A DNA stretch of 64,000 bases from the NCBI GenBank assembly GCA_932521035.1, contig OW051496.1, forward strand, positions 1,922,001 through 1,986,000, given 5' to 3'. Below the pieces are notes generated by a model, which saw only the letters and a list, made by a program, of their open reading frames with translations, ran no database searches and had not been told where the DNA came from. This document shows, piece by piece, positions 33,975-45,988 of this stretch. Numbering within the stretch: position 1 is the first letter of the stretch; the number at the start of each line of letters is the position of its first letter. The stretch comes from Oscheius dolichura (Eukaryota > Nematoda > Chromadorea > Rhabditida > Rhabditidae). The translations under genes and the position numbers were made by a program.

Positions 33975-35840
33975 AAAGGCGAATTTTCATTAGAATAAGC
34001 TTCGAAGAGGAGATAAAGGAAGGGTAAGGATATCTGGAGAGTTTCGTTTGCAAATAGAAAAAAAATTTCTCAATTTTTAAGAAAAAAGGAAAAAAAAATT
34101 ATGTTTTTGCCGAAAAAAACCCGCGGTTTCCTGGTCTTGGAGGGACGAAAGTGAAAGGGGAATCAGAAGTAGTTGACCGTAAAAGTGCTAAAAATCCCCA
34201 AAACGCGGTCCTTTTTCTTTGGAAACGGGCTTTATCTGCCTTTGAACATCTTATGTTTCAAAGCAGCGATAAAAGAAAAAATCTGAGCTTTCATTTGTTT
34301 TGCATTTGGAATAATTGAAGGCAAAAAATCCTAGGGTGTTGTTTGGACTGGGGATAATTTTCTAAAAATCAAGCAATCCAACAGTTTCACTTGAGAAATA
34401 AAGGGGATGAAGGAGTACTCCCTTTCAAATTAGATGAACCCAAATTCTCATAGAAGGAAAGGGGGAATTCTTGATTCCGCTTGCCAGTTCTTTTCGGAAG
34501 GAAGACAATGAAAGTAGGCAATGTTTCAATGGAGTGGTAACACAATAAAACTCGAATATACAATTTTTGGAAGATGTTATGTTTTTTTCGTGGAATAAAA
34601 CCCTGAGATAGGATAACTGAACATTCTCTTCTCTCAACCTTTCAGAAAAAAATAATATCATGTTTTGCCAAGGCAATAAAGAAAGAAAGGAGGTGAAAAT
34701 TTGAACTGCTCAATTATAGCAATTGGTTACAAAAAGGGATGAACAATATCCATAAAAAGGAAAGAAACGTGACGCTGGTGATAAGAATAGGAGAGGACAG
34801 GGGGAAAGAGAAGGTGCGAGATACGTCATCACCGGCTACTGAAAGCGAGATGCCTGAATAAGCCGACCTGTTTTTGCATATCGAGGCTGTCTCGAGACTT
34901 TTTCGTCAATTTCATTCATTTCTATCTGTTTTGATCGGTGTATTAAAGAAATTTCAGGGAGAACTTTTCGTTTTCGCCGTTAGTTTTTTCCCCACTGTCC
35001 GTTTTTTTTGTTGGAAATCGATTCAATTGATTTTTTTATCAAAGAATAGAGATAATTCCAAGATGAGACAGAAAAGGCGATTATTTTGGAGAAAATGGGA
35101 TATTTTTCAACGGATTTTGCGATTTTTCTTTGCTACAGGACCCACAAGGCAAATCTTAGGCTTTTTTACCAGTAAGCTTTGATATAAATGTGCAAAAATT
35201 AGAGAACCGCTCAAAAATGTCGGAAATATCCACTGGAAACAGATTAATGAAATTTTTTCAGTTTTATGAGAGCGGTAAAATAACAATGAGGATTTGTAAC
35301 ACATTCAGATGCATTTGAACAACATTATTTAGCTTCAAGTTGATTATTAAATTGAGAAATTTATTGCAATTGTGATTGGATAAGCGGTTTTTTCGATAGT
35401 GAGATTTATAAGAAAAAGACTGTTGAAGATCAGAAAAGAAAGCACATTGACCAAATTTCCATCATCGATAAAATCGCCGAGGGAAACACACAAAATACGT
35501 CGCGTGGAGGCGACGATCAAGGACAGATGAGGAGAGGAAATGAGACGAAGAAAAACACGGCAGCAGCCGGGAGGAAGACGGAATTTGATTATTCATAGGG
35601 GGCCTTAAAAAGTTTCGAGACAGACAAGAGCGGAGCGAGATAAGAAGGCGCCAGAAAGAACCGGGAGCGCAGGAAAAGGACAAAACAAGGATGTTGTGCG
35701 GCGGAAAAATGGGTATTTACTAGTGAAGCAAATGAAATGAGGAGTCTCCTTATATCTACGGAAAAACATAAAAGTTGCCAAAAAAAGGGCAGTAGGAATG
35801 TAAAAACCCGATTCGAAGATATCTCTTTTGAGGGAGAATA
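33975..35840. other. Gene-poor AT-rich spacer
   Basis: Short open frames only, with no domain, no paired splice signals and no paralogue in the window. Purine-rich and A-tract-rich sequence. Nothing functional recognised. Confidence 0.4.
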
Positions 35841-37563
35841 CAAAAGTTCAGTAAGCGCATACATGGGCAAGCGCCCGACGCTGGGCGCGTCCGTTTTCGG
35901 GCGTAAAACGGGCGTGTCGGGCGTTTGTGCCTGTATCTCGGGTATTTCTCGGTGAATTTTTAAAATTCAAAGACCATCTTGTAGAGCAGGTAAAGACGAT
36001 TCTAATGAGCCTAGTTGTAGCTCAAACGGACCGAAAGAAAAATCGCTAGCCTACCAAACGTTGATAAAGGACGTACCGCTTCCTGAGACCAATTTCGACC
36101 AAGCCAACGTTTGTGAGGCTAGCGATTTTGCTTTCTGTCCGATTGAGCTATGAGCAGGCTTGGTAGAATCGTCTTGACGTGCTCTACAAGGTTTTTTTAC
36201 CAGTAAGCTTTGATAGAAATGTGCAAAAATTAGAGAACCGCTCAAAAATGGGGGGGGGGGGCAGGTTGAAGTTTTGAAATTGACCAAGAAATGCCCGAGA
36301 TACGGACACAAACATCCGACACTCCAGTCTACGCCCGTTTTACGCCCGAAATTGGGCGTTTTGCCCATGTATGAGTAAGCGTAATAGCAAAAAAGGTACA
36401 TTGAAGCACATATACTGACAAGAGATTGTGAGAAATCTTCTTATATCTATGATAAAATATAGAAATTTCCACCGCATCCGCTTGGAAAATACGGGAAATC
36501 TTGCTTTGGGGGGGGGACAAAAAATTGAAGAGGGAACAACTCTGAAGAATGAGCAATAATCAGATTTGCATATATCTTAATATCAATGGGTAAACATTGA
36601 AAATTGAAAGGGAAAAAAGGATTTTTTGGGAAGGACAAGAAATGTCTTGGTTTCGTAGGGGCAATAAGACGAAAATGAACAGGAGAAGGCAATAGAGACA
36701 GTCCTTCCGTTGCAAAAACAAAAATTTGCTAAAGAAGCGGTTACGGACACCTCCTAGTGAAGTTGGTTGAACCGGTTACTTACTCTAAGTTGACAAGACA
36801 ACATGGAAATTTCGTCGTTAAATTCTTTATACCGATGGTAAAACATTGAGAGTGTAGGAAGCTAACAAACAAGAAGTTTATTCCGTAGAAAAAAATAGTA
36901 AGCGTATCAATTTTGTCATATTGACGCAAAAATCGTGGAAGACGAAAGGAAGGCGAAAAAAATGTTCAGGTAAGCGGAGCAGACGAAATTTGAGATCTTA
37001 TATCAACGGTCAACAACGGTATATCAACGGAAAATCTTATATCAATGGTAACACATAAAAGTTCCAAATAAACAAAAATTGGGGTTCTGAAAACGCTGAT
37101 CAGGGAGCAAGAATGTGAACTGGAACATATAACTGGAGACTACCATGTGCTTATTACCTATGATGCCCGAAAATCTTTCCTTATACCAACCGTAAAGCAT
37201 CCAAATTGGAAAGAATCAATACAGTGGCAAACTAGAAGATTTTTTCGTGAAAAGGGAAATGCCGTGTTTCAGGAAGCAGATAAAGAGGTTGAAAAATGGG
37301 AAGTTGAAAACGATCGGTAGGTGAGCCATGCAGAAAAAAATTGAATGGAAGAGCGAGAATGCATCATTTCTGGAATCTCAAGGAAAACATGGGGTCCCCT
37401 TATAGAAACAGTGCAACCTTTCGTGTACAAGTTTTCGTATACTATCGGAAGAAATTAGTGTCTATTCGATCGAAACAAAAGTTGAAGAGAAGATTCACAC
37501 AGTTTCGAAGGAATAACTAGAGCAAGTCAACCAGAACCTCTTTATTCCTACAGCTAAACGTAG
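35749..37563 (-). promoter_or_regulatory. Recurrent minus-strand motif TGTTTTACC...TATAAG (cluster 1)
   Basis: Read on the minus strand, TATGTTTTTCCGTAGATATA (35752-35771), ATTTTATCATAGATATAAG (about 36441), AATGTTTACCCATTGATATT (36579), AATGTTTTACCATCGGTATA (36828), three close copies at 36997-37058, GATGCTTTACGGTTGGTATA (37182) and ACGTTTAGCTGTAGGAATAA (37544) share a core and a TATA-like box about 8 bases downstream. The flanks are unrelated, so this is not simply a repeat. Function unknown. Confidence 0.4.
35858..36373. mobile_element. CATACATGGGC element with perfect 8-bp target duplication
   Basis: Ends CATACATGGGCAA and TTGCCCATGTATG are flanked on both sides by AGTAAGCG (35850-35857 and 36374-36381). 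Sub-terminal CGCCCGTTTTACGCCCGAAA-type repeats are inverted at the two ends. An 8-bp duplication fits hAT, P or Merlin-like families. It is the best preserved of about six copies in the window. No transposase. Confidence 0.8.
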
Positions 37564-37619
37564 AAAAAATCCAGAGAACGAAAGAAACCCATTCAAATGT
37601 ATTGGAGATCGACTAAATA

Positions 37620-38053
37620 CAGTCCGTTGCATAATTATAGGGACACTCAAAAATTTGACCTTTCTCTACTTTTTTGAGGGGGTTGAATATTTTGACAGCG
37701 TGGACTTCAGAGTACGACCCGCGTAACATGGCGCAATTCGGTCTAATCTGTGGAGATCGCGATTTCAAGGCAAGTTTTAACCAAAATCCATACAAAAGTG
37801 GTAATTTTCAACTTTGTCGGAAGTTATTCATAAGCGATACCTCTCAAGTGCAAGATTTCTACGAGTTCCTGGGGCCAAAATGCTCGGCACGTTGTGCTCT
37901 ACACGCGTCTCAAATCCTCCTTGACAGCGAAATGGGAGGGATGGGGTATTCGAGGATGGGGAATCGAATGGTGACAGCGTCGACCGGCCTTTTCCACATG
38001 AAATAAGAGTGATACGAAAAATTCAAGTGTCCCTATAATTATGCAATGGACTG
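37620..38053. mobile_element. Tc1/mariner-like MITE with TA duplication
   Basis: CAGTCCGTTGCATAATTATA at 37620 and its near inverse ending CAATGGACTG at 38053 are flanked by TA (37618-37619 and 38054-38055). Inverted ends are about 30 bp (GGGACACT). A CAGT start and TA target fit Tc1/mariner. The interior has a 110-codon plus-strand frame without a transposase signature. Confidence 0.8.
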
Positions 38054-38526
38054 TAGGTAGGCAATGGTAAAATGACAATTCTTACTTTTTGTTTGCACGA
38101 AATATGGCATTACTACCGAAAAATTCTGTTCCCTAACCCATTTTTAGCCTAGTTCGTCATTTTTCTCCCCTTCCCCTTGGTAAGAAAACCTGCGACGAAG
38201 ATCATTATTCCCCCCGTTCCCAGTACAAGAGCGAAAACGTCGTTACGATCAACTAATCAAAAGTGAAATATTGTGTATTGGTCGGGCGTGTGTGTAAAAT
38301 GTTTCAGCAGTGTTTTGTGTCTTCCAAGTTGGCATCTCTTTTTCTGTCTTTTTTTGAAAACAGGAAAGCCCATGTTCTACTGCAAAATAAAAAAAAAGAA
38401 GATAATCGAATGTGACAGCCAGCAGGCAGCGGAAAAACAAAGGGCAAACTCGAGATGGGAACGGAAGGGAGACGAAAAAAAACAGAGATCATTACTTCTT
38501 CTGGTAAGTATAAAGGAAAATATCCT

Positions 38527-38629
38527 CTGCACCCGTAAAGCCTCGGCAGGAGGATCACCTTTATTCAAAACTGTTACAAAACTGTGTCGCCTTTATATCT
38601 TCGCGTTTCCGAGACTTTACGGGTCCTGG
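38527..38629. mobile_element. About 100-bp palindromic MITE
   Basis: CTGCACCCGTAAAGCCTCGG at the left and its diverged inverse (CCGAGACTTTACGGGTCCTG-like) at the right, with CTTTATTCAAAACTGTTACA between. Related copies lie at 652 and 46563. Confidence 0.65.
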
Positions 38630-39625
38630 GGATCGGACTATCGAGAACCGAGCCGAAAAGATTGTCTAGAAAATGCTTCTTCGAGAGGGAAATTGGGTTT
38701 CGTGCTAATTTTTTCACAAAAACTCATCGTCCGTATTGGCATAGAGTTAGCTAACGATAGAATAAAGAAGGAGAAAATGTTGTAGGCAACGAATAAGCCG
38801 AGGTGTCGACTGTGGTGTTCAAGACAGGATCACCTTCCTAGGTCCCCTGACTGTTCCTTTAAATGTTCCCCGTAAAGCATAAATGTTTTTTTATAAATTA
38901 TTTTTCGCTGTAATGTAGGCTTTCACGAAAGGAACTGACAATAAAAACGGCCTGGGAAAATGTCTCTAGCCGAGGGGGGAAATGGGGAGAAAGAGAGGGG
39001 GAATGGTCGTTTTGTCTATGAACAGAAGGAGAAAAGAGAATCGAGTGAGAGAGGGGCGAAAAAGAATGGAGAGTATCAATAGCAATGCGCCTGTTTCACA
39101 AGTTGTATCGAAGAACGGGTTCCCCCGGAGAGCGCTAGGTTCAAAAACTGTATGACTTTGATCTTTCTTCTCCGGGGAACGAGAAACAAATACAACTGCT
39201 GTACTGGTAGTTGTTCCCTCTCCTGGCCGTCGTCACAGGTTGTAAATTCCTCGATTCTTTTCAATTGCGGAAGGACGGGAACAGGAAAAGGAACGGAAAT
39301 CACCACGGACAGCGACGCCTGTGTTTTTTTATGGCGTACATAATGTGAGACGGTTTTTGGTCTTGGAATGGTCAAATGTGAGATCATATCAATAGCATTT
39401 CCGTAATTTTAGAGGGAATTTATGCGGCGACCGAAACACTGCCTGTTTCTAGGTAAGATAATGGCTGTTTTGAAGGTCTAAATTAATCTACCCAGGCCAA
39501 ATGGACCAAAAAAGATAAAAGCCCCTCAAAAATATGGATCTTGAGGCTGGAATGCTCAAAAACTAGCTTTTTTATTGTCAAATATCAATTTCTGAAATCC
39601 ATGGAACACAGGGGGCTTCCTTACA

Positions 39626-39942
39626 TCCTACCCTAATAATAGGCAGATCTCTGTGTGTCTGTCTGTCTGTAAGACCTGTCGTTTGTTCAGATTGACAGGT
39701 CAAAAGCAGACAGTTAGAGAAGCAGAAAGTTTCGACCGTTTGACCTTTTCCGACGGTCAACTCTTTCTCGACCGTCGAAATCCGACAAGAAAATGACTAG
39801 AGACCGGTGGAAGATCATCTCGCTGGGCAGGAGGGCAGCTCGGGAGGGGAAGCCGGCGTTGGAGATGGGGGAGCCGGCGCGGGGGAGAAGAGCCAAGCAC
39901 GGTCAAGCCGAGGGCGCCGAAGGCACCCGTTACGGCTTGTTT
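39626..39942. mobile_element. Left part of an ATCCTACCC TIR element
   Basis: Shares the left end, CTGT repeats, GTTTCGACCGTTTGACC and the central GC hairpin arm with 23447-24021. The right inverted end is missing. The region 38630-39625 shows no gene. Confidence 0.6.
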
Positions 39943-40794
39943 GAAGCAGAATATGAACAGTGAAGAGATCGAGCAGGTTTACAAGTTTGCCCTGCTCTTT
40001 ATTGGGAGCTTGAAGCGAAAGAGAACAAAGAAATCACAGATCAAAAACTGCCAGTCATGAATAAACAATGAGCCGTTTTATTCTAGCACAAAGTCTGACG
40101 CTTTCTGGTCTCGGAACGGACTACCAAAATTGATAAGCCCTCATTTTTCTAGATAATTTTATGCGGACATCCCTATTTTGGCATTTAGATGGGGCAACTG
40201 CTTTTTGATAGAAAAAAAAATATTCCAATTGATAGAATTCGTTTTTTTAACGCAAAAACTGGCTGTAAAAATGAAGGAAAAGGAGCCCCCGTGGTGACAT
40301 AAGGGGGCAATAAATCGGCCTCTATACTCTCTTTTCCCTACTCGTTATCAGCTGGAAAAGAGGCGCCCCAGGGGACAAAGGAATTTCCTCTTGGCGTCAG
40401 CTTCCCTTTCCCTCCTTGTGTACTTGTAGACTATAGTCATTTTTGGAGCAAAAGAGCGGGAAAAGTCAAGGACAACACAGAGAAAAGGGAGAATTATTGC
40501 AATTTGGAGAGAGAATTGAGGGGAGGAAAAGTGACGTGGGGACCAAATCACGCTGCAATTAGTCACAATATTTGTGATGTTTTTTTTACGAATATTAACG
40601 GAAATTTTGACAATCATCATTAGGAAGAGTTTCCACTTGAAGAAAATGGCGTTGGGGCATGATTACTTGCGTTTTTAGACATTTTGACCAATCCGGGCGA
40701 TAGTCGAATTTGTTCGTTTCAGAAATAGCAGAAGTGAAAACGTTTGTAAGAAGTAAAAGAGTGGAATCGCGCGCCGCGCGAAGGAATTGAATTT

Positions 40795-41065
40795 TTGCTT
40801 TTTTGATTTGAGATCCTGGAAACTTCCAAAATATTTTTGAAGTGTTTTTCGCTGCAGGAGCCGTTCGTGGTGCGACCGCAATCGGGAGGTCGCGGGTTCG
40901 GTTCCTCCTTCGGCCAACTTCTTTTGCTTTGTCTATTTAGCATTTTTATATGATTCCAAAATGTTTTTCGCGGTGGGACCCGTTCGTGATGGGACCCCAA
41001 TCCGGAGGTCTGCAGTTCCATCCCACCTCCGGTCAATTTCGTTTGCTTTTGATCCCGATTTTGTT
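40795..41065 (+). repeat. Dimeric tRNA-like repeat (second copy)
   Basis: Two units with GGAGGTCGCGGGTTCGGTTC or a diverged equivalent, each followed by a TTTGCTTT tail, match 6296-6545. Between 39943 and 40794 I see no gene. Confidence 0.55.
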
Positions 41066-41239
41066 TTTAAATAAAATACGGGAAGCGAGGCCGAATTTTT
41101 TTGCATGGCAGTGTTGGGGGATGGTGCGCGGACTCTTTTTTGCTTTGTCTCGTCTCTCTTTTTGTCCCGAAGCCCCTAGATGTTATAATTTGAGAATAGA
41201 ATATATTGGAATTCGTCAACGAATTGATAAAAAGAGAAC

Positions 41240-41790
41240 AATCACTATTTTAAAAAGAGAAAACTCAAAGAAACCTTGTGATTTGACAAGAATGTATAAA
41301 AAGAGGGCGATAATTTGAAGAATCAAACCACTGCACTTTTTTATGTTTTGGTTCAAGTGCCTTTTCATACGGCGATTGTTGTGCAGATAACCTTCCTCTA
41401 AAATGGATAAACGTCCACTAAAATTCGTAGGTATTTTAGGTTTCAATTATTGAAAAGGGACGGGAGAGTACACAGATATCAGTGAAATATAGGGCGGAAG
41501 GTCCAAAAAAGGACTACAACATTGCTTCTTTTAAAAATGAGACAGATTGTAGGATCATGGTATGAGAACAAATCATCAGGTTTGAAAGGACGGGTACATT
41601 TGTTGAAAGTAAGGTGTCCATCTCATGCAGCACCGATAAATAAAGGGGAACGGGTGTGTGATTCAAACGTATTCTTCAAAAGTGCAGTGGTTTGATTCTT
41701 CAAATTATCGCCCTTTTTTTGTACATTCCTGTCAAACCACAAGGTTTCTTGAGTTTTCTCTTTTTAAAATAGTAATTGTCTAAATATTCC
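41240..41790. repeat. Inverted repeat with about 100-bp arms
   Basis: AGGGCGATAATTTGAAGAAT, CAAACCACTGCACTTTT and TTTTAAAAAGAGAAAACTCA at 41250-41335 are mirrored at 41678-41780. The spacer is about 340 bp. A possible TIR element; no transposase seen. Confidence 0.65.
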
Positions 41791-41828
41791 GAAATTTGTG
41801 TGCCCAGCAGAAAACAGAAAAGCGGAAG

Positions 41829-42716
41829 AAATATAAAGGAACGGTAAGACATGAAAAAAAAGAAAGTGTTATAGCTCTCGTATTTCGAAATTCGAATGGA
41901 AAAGTAGCAAAATCTTATTGACGCGCCTGAATTTGTTAGTAACGGAAAAGGGCCATGGAGAAAATATAAAGGCAAGGTAAAACACGCCGACAAAGTTTGT
42001 TGGGGCAAAAAAAATGTTTTTGTCTTTCTACAAAGTGTAGAATAATCTCAAATCTGCTCTGAAAAAACAACAATGCTCACTTTTAGAATTATCGAGAATC
42101 GTAAGTAACAAATCCTTGATTATGGGCTGTATACATTCCCTATGTAAAACATTCTATTTCTCAATTTTGGAAGACAACCGATCCAAGACTGAATAGCAAG
42201 GATGGGAAGAGGGAAGGCGACGAGCCTTCTCTAAATTGCGGAAGACTTTCTAACTGTGAATAGCAAAATTCGCCTATTTGGAAAGGCTAATCAAAAAATT
42301 GAACACAACTCGGCTATAAATTCGCTTGTCGGAACATTCTTATAGCCAAATTTCTAATCTAATCCTTTTCCAAAGAATAGGGCTACCGTATATTTGTCTC
42401 TTCAAGCCATTTTAGGGAAACGGCTAAGAAAAATAGAGCGAAATCGAAAATCCCGATTACTTTTGCTCAAAAGCTCCCGCGCGGAAGGTTACAGTTGGGT
42501 AACTCTACATTTACCCTGGAAAACAAATACCTGAATTATAATGCGAAATCGCGGTTCAACAGGATTATACGAATATAGCAATCTTCTTTCAAAGTTTATA
42601 ATTGCAAAAGTAAAACATTCGAGATGAATGAGAAAAGAAGCAAGGATTTTGCGATATCACGGGCTAAGCGAGAGCAACAAAGAAAAGAAAATATATAAGG
42701 GAACGGTAAAACACGC
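41829..42716 (-). promoter_or_regulatory. Recurrent minus-strand motif TGTTTTACC...TATA (cluster 2)
   Basis: CATGTCTTACCGTTCCTTTA (41834-41853), GTGTTTTACCTTGCCTTTAT (about 41966) and GTGTTTTACCGTTCCCTTAT (about 42695), with weaker copies at 42125-42153 and 42594-42620, resemble the cluster at 35.7-37.6 kb. The three strongest share extra flank (GGCGTGT), so some similarity comes from duplication. Confidence 0.35.
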
Positions 42717-44377
42717 CAACAAGAATGTTTGCCGGGTCTTATGACAGAAGTAAGAATGGCTTAGCAGTTGTTTAACAGAGTCTCTAGTAGTAATTCCCCC
42801 TCGGTCGTCGTCTGACATCGAAAAAGAGAAGAGAAAAACGAACAAAGTAACTGTGTCAACAGATCTAACAATAGTCCCTGCTGGCTAGAGATATTAATCC
42901 ATGCCCGGCTGGCTCTTTTTCATTTGTTTTCTCTGTTTGCCAGTCGGCGGGGGCAGAGAATGATAATCGAACACAACTTCCTCCTATAATGCACCGGGGC
43001 CGGACGATTACCGATCGGAGATTTGGATTTGAATTATGAGGCGGGAAAATACTGGGCAGAGGACACAACTGGATGGATCTATGGCTTTTTATGGCGAGGA
43101 TGACGTGGTGGACCGGGAAGGGAAAAAGAGGGGAGAGGAAAGGAGAGGGGGACAAAATAGACCGGGACGGGGGAAATACAGAAAGTACAGGGGAATTTCT
43201 ACTCCCATGGGATGGTGAGAGGGAAAGTTTCAATGTGTGGATATAAGAAAATCAGGGAACCGACAAGTACTCGCCAATAGAAGCGTACACCACCTCGTAG
43301 AAAAGGCATTACGTAATTTTCAGATAATGACGACACTCTCCGGAAAGTTTATGCCATAGCTCGGCGATTTCTCCACCAATTTCAAAAACTCAAAGACCAG
43401 CTTGTAGACGAGATCGAGACAGTACTGATAAACTAAATTTCAACTGAATGTGCCTTATATTGAATGTTCTGTGATAGCAAATATACAGAAAAAGCCGAAA
43501 ATTTGGCATTTGCATTCATAGAGCTTGTAGACGAGACGGTTCTGATCCCCTCCAAGGGTAAATGAGCTGAAAGTTAGTTTGCCACAACCGCCTCGATCTC
43601 TTCTCCAAGTAGGTCTCTGAATTTTTGAAATTGGTAAAAAAATCGCCGAGTTCTTGTACATTTGGAAACAGTCACTTTAGTTACAGTAACACAGTTGGGA
43701 TTTCTATTCCGATGGAAAGGCGGAAGGGAATGTTTTGGCCTATCAATATAATCAAGCTTGCTGGCTTCTCAATGCTCAACCATGGGTCGAGAAACCTCAA
43801 CTAGACAGTTAGACAGCCGAAAGGTTGTTGGCCGCCAACATTGGAAGGGTTCTTCCTTCCTTTCTTACTTTAAAGTTGAAAGGTTTCAGCTTTTGGATAA
43901 AACAAAACCTCGATTTAGAAAGCGCTCGTTTTCGAAAGTAATATTGGGAAAATTAAAAAAAAAGGTGATCCATCAAATGTGTTTAGCCTAGCTATGAAAA
44001 AACAAAATTGGCTTTACCACAGTAACAACGACAACTTGCTGGCCGTTCAATATTAGCAAATCTACTGTATCCCGTTTTCGTTGAAATGGAATTTTAGATA
44101 ATGGCGGTACTTTCTGTCGATTGCTTGAGGTCAAATCTAATCTATTTCCAACGGATATTCCTCTGAAAAACCTCTCCGCTGCACGACCGGGAAGCTTTCC
44201 AATCTGGTCCCGTAGCGGAGACGCGCCGCCAAATTGGAATCTGTGGAAATTGCCGTTGGAAATGGACTATAGAGTAAAAAAGAGAAATAAGGATTACTGT
44301 TTTATGTTCTAGTCCAGCTATTAAAAATAGAAACAGAATAGAGAGGGATGGAGTCTAATTTTCCATAATGGTCTAGT
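42717..44377. other. Gene-poor spacer
   Basis: No supported gene. A purine-rich stretch at 43100-43220 creates open frames on both strands through composition. A block near 44200-44270 (TGGTCCCGTAGCGGAGACGC, CCGTTGGAAATGGACTATAG) recurs near 56566-56633. Confidence 0.4.
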
Positions 44378-44494
44378 TGGATGTGGAGGAGAGCTAAAAA
44401 TAGTAAATGGATGTGGAGGAGAGCTAAAAATAGTAAATGGATGTGGAGGAGAGCTAAAAATAGTAAATGGATGTGGAGGAGAGCTAAAAATAGT
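44378..44494 (+). repeat. 30-bp tandem repeat, about 3.9 copies
   Basis: Units starting at 44378, 44408, 44438 and 44468 begin TGGATGTGGAGGAGAGCTAA and are almost identical, indicating recent expansion. The repeat keeps frames open on both strands, giving misleading ORFs. Confidence 0.95.
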
Positions 44495-45365
44495 TCTGTG
44501 TCTATTGAAAAGCAGGGAATAAACCGAAGACTGTCTAACAATAACATCATCAGTCATGTTTTTGTCCCTTTTGTTGACTTTGCCACGGGGTCGAAGACTT
44601 TTCACGTTTATTTGATTTCTCGCTGGACTTTAGGAGAACATGGAAACAATGACTCATTTTTATCGGCAAAAGGGGGAAAGCAAATGTTTTGGAATTAGAG
44701 GTATAAGAGGTGCAACCGAAACATTACAGATTTGGCTGGCAGTCAGTTCTCGGGAATGAATTTCCGGCATCTCGAATGTTTCGCTACTCATATTAAGAGC
44801 CATGGCGCTGGGTTCTGTAGTCTATCAAATCTGCCTCAATTCTAGCGTCCACTTCATGCCGGCCTCATTTCTCTTCGGAAAAAACAGTTGATCCCTATTG
44901 AGTGCTCACTATCAACGGTTGTGGGTTACGTTTCTTACCAGATAAATAGCAAAAAGTGAATAGCGACTACAAAATCTATCATCATTGTAAACTTGTGGCC
45001 TGTGATACAGTACATGGAGCTCTATTGAAAAACGAAATTTTCTCGTAGTGGATCACATTCCGAACGATATATTGTTCTCTTCCTCTATATCAACTTGATC
45101 CAATGCTTCGCGAAAAGACTATAAAGAAACGTCAGTAAACAGGTCAGTAGTTACAGGCATCTCAATATCGTCAAAAACGTTAACCGTTATTTTCCCGCCT
45201 TTTTTGTTGGCTGCTTCATGAACGGTTTAAATTACCCTCCTTGGTGGTCTGATTAGTTGAAAGGATAGTCTCTTGCCTTCATCAATTGCGGCTTTCATGA
45301 AATCCGACTTTTCCATTTCAAGCCGATTTCAGTCGGTTCCCATTTGTTTTTTCCGCCCGGGACCT

Positions 45366-45450
45366 GGGAATTTAGCCAGCAAAAGTTGGGAATTTTGGGA
45401 ATTTAGCCAGCAAAAGTTGGGAATTTTGGGAATTTAGCCAGCAAAAGTTG
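45366..45450 (+). repeat. 31-bp tandem repeat, about 2.7 copies
   Basis: GGGAATTTAGCCAGCAAAAG followed by TTGGGAATTTT repeats head to tail. It lies about 600 bp upstream of the EGF-gene start. The spacer at 44495-45365 shows no gene. Confidence 0.9.
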
Positions 45451-45988
45451 CCTGATCTTCAATTTGAAACTGAAGTTCAGGCACCGTTGTTCGCCAAATT
45501 GCCAAATTACCCGGGATGCAAAAACCCCCAGAAGTTGGAAACCGACCATAACTTTTTTATTTCCAATTTTCAAAGTTTCGTTAGCAGCTTATTCCCCTCA
45601 CTACATTTATTATTCAAACATACATTTTGTTTATAATTTCTTGAAAATTGATCCCTTATCCTTCAACTACTCCTCGCCAAACAGTTCACCTCGCTCTCTT
45701 TTCCACTGTCCAGCGGACAGTCTCCGCTTCTCGCCAAATTTGTTGCGGTCACAAATCAGCCCGTCCCTAGTCAGTTGATTATCGGCGGGAGTGTCGTCTT
45801 TTTTTCTTTTCTTCTTCTTGTATTTACAGGGAATTCTCTGGTGTTCTCTGGGTTCTCTCCCCTCCGTGGCCGGTCTCCCCACCCCAATCAAGGGTGAAAT
45901 TTCTAGTTTTTGGCCACTGTGTGTCCTGTGAGAGACCGGGAGAGAGAGAAGACGACGACCGATTCGATTATAGCCTACCATCAAGGCA

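Noticed and set aside
39085-39105. Single CTGTTTCA match to the Caenorhabditis 21U-RNA motif core
   Set aside because: One 8-base match in 64 kb is within chance; no companion downstream signal could be shown.
42865-43233. 122-codon minus frame rich in Ser/Pro and aromatic residues
   Set aside because: Opposite strand of a purine-rich tract; composition alone keeps it open.
44378-44494. CRISPR-like array of 30-bp repeats
   Set aside because: Units are contiguous without spacers and the genome is eukaryotic.
44302-44698. Open frames on both strands over the tandem repeat
   Set aside because: They follow from a 30-bp repeat unit, a multiple of three without stops. No splice context or domain.
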